In this document: one piece after another, positions 58,014-64,000 of the stretch
Layout: each line of letters begins with the position of its first letter
Position numbering within the stretch: the first letter of the stretch is position 1
Source: Eremomyces bilateralis CBS 781.70
Taxonomy: Eukaryota > Ascomycota > Dothideomycetes > Eremomycetales > Eremomycetaceae
Direction of reading: 5' to 3'
Length of the DNA stretch: 64,000 bases
Assembly: GCF_010015585.1 (NCBI RefSeq)
Contig: NW_022985082.1
Coordinates: forward strand, 1 to 64,000
Notes under the pieces: generated by a model
What the model was told of the DNA's origin: nothing
Databases searched by the model: none
The model's input: the letters and a program-made list of their open reading frames with translations, nothing else
Translations under genes and position numbers: made by a program

Positions 58014-59284
58014 GTTCAGGTCGCAGGTGCTGAAGATGCTTCAAATTGAAAGGACAGAAGGACGACAACGATATCAACGCTATTATATATAGATGTTATT
58101 GAGGGGTGCAACGAAAACAAGATTCGGAAAAGAAGGAGAAAAGGGTTCATGCAACTGGAAGGAACCCGTCCAAAGTTTTCGATCTGTTGCCCGGAGGTAG
58201 TACCGGCTGATGAAGCGACTAGGTTAGCCTAAGGTAAACCCCTCCATGTCGCATTGCTCGCAATAGCCCCTGCGGCCTGCGGGGTTCCCCATGGCGACTG
58301 GACAATGGTCTCTGGAGGTCCAACATGTGCCTATAAAGTGTAAGGCTGCATCGTGTACGTAATAGTGTAGTTTGTACACGGCGGACTCACAACCCTAAAG
58401 TCTGGAATTTCCTTGCCCAGGCGACTGACCACAGTGCTAGAAAGCTCGCATGCGATCGACTGCAAAGAATTGAGCTGCTCAGGCGCCCAATCGAAGGCGG
58501 CTTGGAATCAGTGGATCATAGCGGCAAGGGGGCTCGGTTTAGAGAGACTACTATGGTAAAGAGGCGAGTTCGGGTAACTTTGGGAGCCTGCTCGACATTT
58601 ACTCCTTCTACCCGTCGATTGGCTGTGGATGATCAGATCAGTCGAATGGCATTTAAAATGATACCTTCTCCGTACTTTCTCTTCAATACCTGGCTCGGCC
58701 GTATTGTGTACCTAGTGCTCTGGTATCCCATGCGTCAATTGCATCCACGGTCCCCGCGCATCGACGGTTGCGAACTAGAGGCAAGACATCCATTCGACCA
58801 TTCCAGCGTTCAGGGTCGATTTCCGGCCCTTACCGAATCACTCGGTTGTTTGCCCTCCCGCCTCATTAGCGTTATGACCAATTCCCTGCCACGAACTCCC
58901 TACGCTATGAAAAGTGTTTGAGTTCTTTGGGAGTGCGGGAGCCGACCAGCCGAGAGATGGCCGTGAGGTTGAGAGGAGGTTGACAGATGAGCGATGTGAT
59001 TGGTCGATGCTACGAGTCAAGGCACTAGTGCGCGAGTCATGTTCGAAAATATCTCAGCGATTCCAAGTCAAGTAATAATTAACTATCTACTTGCAATGGT
59101 AATAATACCGTACGCTTCTACGACGCTAGATATCTACACCACGGACATCATGGTGAGATCCTCTGAAGGAGGATAAGATGGTGGTGACCCTAAAACGTTT
59201 GTAAACTATAGGATTGCTCCTAACACGTCTCCCAAAAATATATCCAGTCTATTAACAGTCTATCAAACAGAAGTTGGACCGGAA
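58014..59284. other. Intergenic, about 1.3 kb: regulator promoter and ligase 3' flank
   Basis: No gene is seen. A GTGTAC..GTACAC inverted pair lies near 58353-58379, and CGG triplets are scattered nearby; a self-regulatory zinc-cluster site is possible but unproven. Confidence 0.5.
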
Positions 59285-61056
59285 CTACAACCTCGCCTTG
59301 AGTTTACCCTCTTTCTGAAGAATAGGTGCGTCACGCTTCGCCCATTCCTTCATGACCTTCCGCATAATCTTCCCGCTCGCAAGTTTAGGGACCTCGTCAA
59401 TGAAAGCAACTCCACCGACAAGAGCCTTGTGCTTTGCAACACGTCCAGCAATCCACTTCTGGATATCCTCTTCGGTAAATTTGCCTTTATATTCGTCTTT
59501 GAGAGTCACGTATGCTCGAGGCCACTCCTCTTCATGCAAAGTAATGCCAACAACAGCCGCATCGGCGACGGCATCATGCTCTAGGAGTGCGGCTTCGAGT
59601 TCGGCCGGTGCAACTTGGAGGGCGTTGACCTTAATCAGCTCCTGTATGTCGTCAGCTAGGCATATAAGATGAGGAGTTCGAGGACTGTACCTTCTTTCGG
59701 TCAACAATCCAGAACCAGCCTTTCTTCACAATCGCAACATCCCCAGTCTTGAACCATCCATCCGGGCTCAGGGACTCCTTTGTGGCCTCCTCGTTTCGCC
59801 AATAACCCAAGCAGATATTAGGTCCTCGGACGAAGATCTCACCAGGCTCGCCTTCTGCCACCTCCTTCCCGTCGTCGTCAAGAAGCTTGCATTCTATATT
59901 CGGGTGAAGTTGACCGACGCTTCCGGAACTGGCAACATTTAGAACTCATCACTTAAGAGAGGAATAGGCGTAAGGCATACTTGTCGCTGATACCACCAGC
60001 CACGAGCGTCGCGCCGCAAGTGACCTCCGTCATCCCCCAACCTTGAATAACCTCGATGCCGAACCGTTTCGAAACCTCATTTTGGAGCTCGCGTGATAGG
60101 GGAGCAGCGCCGCACATGCAATCCGTCACGCTACTGAGATCATATTTCTTCGTCTCAGGACGCTTTGCAAGCATGACGAGCATCGGCGGGGCAGCCTGAA
60201 GATGCGTAATTCGATGAGTCTGAATCACACGAAGGTACGGTTCGAATCCGAACTTCTCCATGACGTAGATCGGGACACGGAGCTTGATGCACATCATCAT
60301 GGCCCACAACTGTCCATACGCGTGGTAAAGGGGAAGTGCCCCAACCCATCGCTCTGGAGGATGATTGTGTGCCTTCCACTTCTTGTGCGCGTACTTCATA
60401 ATCAAGTGCTGCTCCACGTTGGCTACAAGATTGGCATGGCTGATCATAACGCCCTTGGGAAGTCCAGTGGTCCCGGACGAATAGTTGACGGTAGCGACCG
60501 TAGTCGTGGATTCGGACGGGGTCATTGGTCGGAATTGATAGGCGTCTGCTTCTTGCTCGCTTCCGAGAATAGCTCTCCAGTCTTTCATGCCGTCGAATGA
60601 TTCGGTCGGTCGTTGAGAGAAAAGATAAACGCTTTCTCGAGGGAGGCCAGCTAGAACGGCACCTTCGACAGTTATGCTTGCGACAGAGGGGTGCGCAAAG
60701 ACGACTTTGGTCTGCGTGTTCTTGATCTGATATGCCATCTCTTGGACCGTGTAGATAGGATTAGCACCACTGAACACTCGTCTAGACCCAACGATTCCAA
60801 GATAGGCAACAGGAACGAAGATATGGTTGGGAGTGTGAATCATAACCGCCTCGTTCTCTTTGATCCCCAGCCTGTCTAGCCCAATTGCCAGGCGCTTCAC
60901 CCATTGTAACAACTGCCGAGGGGAGAGATTTTCAGAGGTGTCTGCCGCACTAATCCAGAGAGGATCTTCCGAGGGAGTGCTCCCTGGAGGGAATAAGTAT
61001 GTCAAGACATCGGTCTGGGGGAGATCGAGATCTGGGAAAGTCGATTTGAACGGCAT
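59285..61056 (-). CDS. AMP-forming acyl/aryl-CoA ligase (4-coumarate-CoA ligase-like), peroxisomal
   Basis: This ANL-superfamily enzyme activates a carboxylic acid with ATP to an acyl-AMP and then a CoA thioester. Exons on the minus strand are 61056-59981, 59928-59691 and 59641-59285, giving 556 aa, the usual 4CL-like length. Core motifs are intact: P-loop YSSGTTGLPKGVMISH (about residue 190), PLYHAYGQ, GWGMTE (about 340), the YWRNEEATKESLSPDGWFKTGD block, the hinge VDRKKELIKV and the C-terminal catalytic lysine region PKLASGKIMRKVMKEW. The protein ends ARL, a variant type-1 peroxisomal targeting signal, so peroxisomal location is likely. The chosen ATG has a good context (TCACCATGCC); an upstream in-frame ATG would add about 20 residues. 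The substrate may be a phenylpropanoid, aromatic or medium-chain fatty acid and cannot be fixed from sequence. Confidence 0.92.
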
Positions 61057-61937
61057 GGTGAGCGAGTAACAATGGTTAGCCAGAATCTGGATTGAGGGAT
61101 TGTGCTCGCTGAGAAGCATTGAGTTGCATCTCGATCGCCATTTTGACCCCACACTCGGACGGAACCTTCGCTTGAGATACCGTCCGTCTTGTTATCAAGC
61201 CCGAGGGTGTGTTGTGTACAGCCGAAGATACCGATTTTGTTAGTACCGGTATCGGGAAGTTAGCCGGATATAAGCCGGTAATTAGTTAAAATCACTACAG
61301 AGGGAGAGGCTTGGCGCGGGGCATCATCCCCAGACCCTAGTGGGGAATATTGACATATCGAAGGCGTCAAACTTCCAAGGAGAGGCCTAACCTTTAGATT
61401 ATGTGAAAACGACATGAAAATCATCTATTAACTCCGTCCAATTGAGGTTGCCGCCTATTACCTATGCCGTGAGCCCATCGCGTGGTGAGGGGAGGGTGGA
61501 CGAAATGGATGGCCCCTGCCTTTGATCTCTAGCCTAAGGTCAGAAGAAACTAACAATTGAGCGTTTTCAACGCCCTACGGGTACTTCCGCACATATGTGT
61601 TCGAGGTCAGGAAAAAAAGAAAGTATCGTCATCATCATCCATAATCCGATTTGCCTTATATCGATATCTGTTCGTTGAATGACGGTGGTAGAGAATCAAG
61701 ACCCTAGATAAACCTTCCACACGGTGGCCTCAGCGACATCTCCTGATGCTAGAAGCGATGGAGTATCAGAAGCAGCCGGAAAGGAGACCTGGAGTAGATC
61801 TAACCCTGGTCGAGTTCCCCGTATACGATATATAGACTTCATAAATGGGATGTAATTGGAACAATATAAATGCTCGAATACGTGTATCAGCAGGTAAGTA
61901 AAGTTTTGACAAGGCCGTTGCCGTCATAATATCAAAA
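61057..61937. other. Intergenic, ligase promoter and 3' flank of the EthD-like gene
   Basis: 881 bp with no supported gene. TACCGGTATCGG and AGCCGGATATAAGCCGG near 61236-61280 form CGG-type repeats that a zinc-cluster regulator could bind, about 180-220 bp upstream of the ligase start. Binding is inference. Confidence 0.5.
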
Positions 61938-62705
61938 TCATGCAACGTGAGCAGTATTACCAAAAGCCTTCAGAAGGTTGAACGTGGAGACCTTCTTTGC
62001 TTGCTTTCGCAAGTACTCCGCCGCCTCCTTTTGTCCTTCAGGAGTGGTGAATTCCGCCTATTGACTGTTAGCACTTAAACCAGGATACTGTCTCTAGTAC
62101 ACTCACAATGTAAAGATGCTTCGCCGGCGGCGGGGTCTCAGTTTCCCCCTCTGCACCTCCCATTATCATCGCAAAGTAGTTATTGTACTGTCGCACACGC
62201 GCGGGGTTGCTCGGCACTTCGTTTCCGTTTAATGGCGAGTCGAGGTCAGCAACAGTGATGTATGGTGCGGGACCTAAGAGCAACGTTAGTCCAATGATGT
62301 CGGATCATGGCACATCAACCTACCTGAAGCAGATCCTTCGGGCTCGTTGACATCGCCGAGGGTATAAAACCTTGTAGCGAAGTTCGCCACGTCGAAGATG
62401 AAATTATTTGGGCCAGGCAAAATGTCACTGTGAGCCGGAAGGGTGAAGAACTCCTGACTGCCCAGAAATTTCACATTTCGAAGCGGATAAAGCGCCAGAT
62501 ATGGGCGTTCGACAGGCTCCGACTCGGTGGTATAGTATCTAAAGCCCGAATCGAAGCCATCGGTTGATGCCTTGAAGATTTGCGGGATATGGACCTCTTC
62601 GTACCATTTCGTGAACAACTCCGGTGACAAGTCGTCCGGTTTAGAGATTTTGGAATTGACGTAGAACAGACCAGGGCCCGTCGGACCAGTTCCGGTCTCC
62701 GCCAT
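61938..62705 (-). CDS. EthD-like dimeric alpha/beta-barrel protein, 222 aa
   Basis: Exons on the minus strand are 62705-62324, 62273-62107 and 62057-61938, in consistent phase with canonical splice sites. The protein opens with a short Gly/Thr/Pro leader, then GLFYVNSKISKPDDLSPEL and FTKWYEEVHIPQIFKAS. This beta strand followed by a helix with WYxxxH resembles EthD-type ferredoxin-like barrels. A repeated-looking second half (YLALYPLRNVKFLGS.., then YITVADLDSPLN, NNYFAMIMGG) suggests two such units. The final exon ends ..AAEYLRKQAKKVSTFNLLKAFGNTAHVA. Members of this fungal group are usually uncharacterised; some EthD relatives take part in aromatic or polyketide metabolism. Its position beside a CoA ligase suggests a shared catabolic or biosynthetic role, which is inference. 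Confidence 0.72.
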
Positions 62706-63610
62706 CGCTTCAGTGGTTTCCTTGACTGAGTCGATTTTCCGAGAGGTCTTTTGACCTGATGTAGCGGTTGATCAGGAGAAGGGCTTTGAGGAACAACCGC
62801 GAGGTGACTTTTGATAGCGAGGAACCCAGGGAATTCGCATCCGAAATACCTACTGAGGGGTCGCATTCATTTAACTAGATCGCAAAGTCAAAGCGGGATG
62901 CATGTGACGTGAGCAACTTCGGACTGGCACAAAGCATATGCCATAAGCGAGATACCAGGCATACCTTACCACATACCGCATAGGGATGTACAATGCCAGA
63001 TGGAGTAGTATCATTGGTATACTGATTGTAAAGTGACTAGGAAAGCAGACGAAAGACGCAACTAGGACTGAATTGAGAGGATGGATAGATAGGGTGCCGA
63101 GCTGTCGGAACTGGACAGCCTAGGATACTTAGTCGTGGGCATATTTCTTGCCCTCTATGAGGAGGTCATAGGCCAAGGACACTGAAAGCGGACTTTGAAG
63201 AACGATGAGAGGCTGGAAACTGGGGGTGTCTTCAAGGTATCAATTGCGCTCTGAGAGAGAGATACATATTAGATATGCGAAGAGACAGGGCTAAAGGAGA
63301 GAACCACTTAATCAGGAGTTGTGGACACTGGACAGTGGTTTTCTCTTGCCAAAGATACCTCTCCACAGCGGGGTCGTCCCGACTTGCAGCAAATCTATCT
63401 ACACTTCCGCAGATGGTGGCGATTTGCTGCTTGTTCGAGAATTATAGTGGTATGCTTGTGCCTCGTACCGATTACTAAGTTAAGTAAGTCGATTACCTAT
63501 TCTAGAAGGCATCGAGATTCGAGAATTGAGATGTCATTAAGATTTAAGACAGGAGTGTTGTTACTCCAAAGACTTAGGAGGGACTGAACTGCAGGACTCA
63601 AGGTTGGTAC
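62706..63610. other. Intergenic, no supported gene
   Basis: This is the upstream region of the EthD-like gene. Short ORFs only. A GCTGTC/GACAGC pair near 63101-63119 is the only local structure noted. Confidence 0.5.
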
Positions 63611-63613
63611 TAC

Positions 63614-63852
63614 CCTCCGGGGGGGAAGAAATTGAGTTACGTTTCTTGGCATTCCCGCAACCATCACCACCATTACAGGCAGGCCCAATTCGCTCAAAAA
63701 CAACATAATACCAAAAAGTATACTCTTTTCCTAATTAAGCAACTACTAGAGGCCTGTTTTGGTGAATTCTCCGCCGCGTTCTGGTTAAGATCGTGGGAAC
63801 TATGCTTAGGGGAATGCCAAGAAACGTAACTCAATTTCTTCCCCCCCGGAGG
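63614..63852. mobile_element. MITE (non-autonomous DNA transposon), 239 bp
   Basis: The element is bounded by perfect 43-bp terminal inverted repeats at 63614-63656 and 63810-63852. The outer ends read CCTCCGGGGGGGAAG..., and the inner ends ...TTGGCATTCCC. TAC directly flanks both sides (63611-63613 and 63853-63855), consistent with a 3-bp TAC or TA-type target duplication. The 153-bp interior is AT-richer and encodes no protein. The perfect identity of the arms suggests recent activity or mobilisation. The superfamily cannot be fixed: TA-containing targets fit Tc1/mariner or PIF/Harbinger. No second copy was noticed in this window. Confidence 0.88.
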
Positions 63853-63855
63853 TAC

Positions 63856-64000
63856 TGTAAATGACCCCGGCCATGTAAGCGCGCCACCACAGTCCACTAT
63901 GAGGCATGAGCGCGTCTTTCCCCAAGTCCCCCATCTTCCGGCCTTACCAGACTGTATTCAAAAACCGAGACGGCAGAACTACGAATAATGAGCAGGACCA
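63856..64000. other. Terminal flank to the window end
   Basis: 145 bp, no feature seen. Confidence 0.4.

Noticed and set aside
60230-60250. GGTTCGAATCC, a tRNA B-box-like motif
   Set aside because: It lies inside the CoA ligase coding exon and has no A box or cloverleaf partner sequence.
54615-62705. Calling the right end a full secondary-metabolite cluster
   Set aside because: No polyketide synthase, peptide synthetase, terpene synthase, P450 or transporter is in view; only a possible small module can be argued.

Overview
The window is nuclear DNA from a filamentous ascomycete (Pezizomycotina), most likely a eurotiomycete of Aspergillus/Penicillium type. The support is short spliceosomal introns (about 48-80 nt, GTAAGT/GTGAGT donors, CTAAC/CTGAC-like branch sites), CT-rich leaders, three Zn2Cys6 regulators with the fungal 'middle homology' region, and housekeeping proteins whose gene models read like those of Aspergillus. 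The species assignment is an inference from remembered protein families; no search was run. All exon coordinates were built by hand from splice signals, reading phase and protein-family expectation.

Layout, left to right. The 3' part of mitochondrial acyl carrier protein (+), VPS74/GOLPH3 (+) and an unrecognised 354-aa protein (+) are followed by a 3 kb gap, a Zn2Cys6 regulator (+) and a 3.7 kb gap. Next come the histone demethylase Jhd1 (-) and, divergent from it, the SF3b p14 splicing factor (+). A nuclear FKBP (Fpr3/4 type, -) is divergent from DNA polymerase Rev1 (+). Rev1 ends 103 bp from a convergent ankyrin protein resembling TORC2 subunit Avo2 (-). A 4.6 kb gap then leads into a large proline-rich Zn2Cys6 regulator (+). 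STI1/Hop (-) is divergent from a dihydroneopterin-aldolase-like protein (+). UDP-glucose pyrophosphorylase (+), a DUF7514-type protein (+) and a tricalbin (+) follow.

The right end has three co-oriented minus-strand genes: a Zn2Cys6 regulator with an internal ~50-aa tandem repeat, a peroxisome-tagged acyl/aryl-CoA ligase, and a small EthD-like protein. A 239-bp MITE with 43-bp perfect terminal inverted repeats lies beyond them. Most of the window is conserved housekeeping DNA (chromatin, DNA repair, chaperone, lipid-transfer and sugar-nucleotide functions). The accessory signals are in the last ~9 kb.

No clearly new multi-gene system was found. The observations most worth following are: a 111-codon open frame in phase with and directly behind the p14 stop codon, with an SR-like basic/serine composition; a Zn2Cys6-like motif in Jhd1 split into two CX2CX6C halves about 84 residues apart; three ubiquitin-binding motifs in Rev1; stop-free 54-nt introns in three genes; a possible alternative first exon in UGP1; and the regulator-ligase-EthD trio. 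No tRNA, rRNA, CRISPR array, retroelement or viral relic was recognised.
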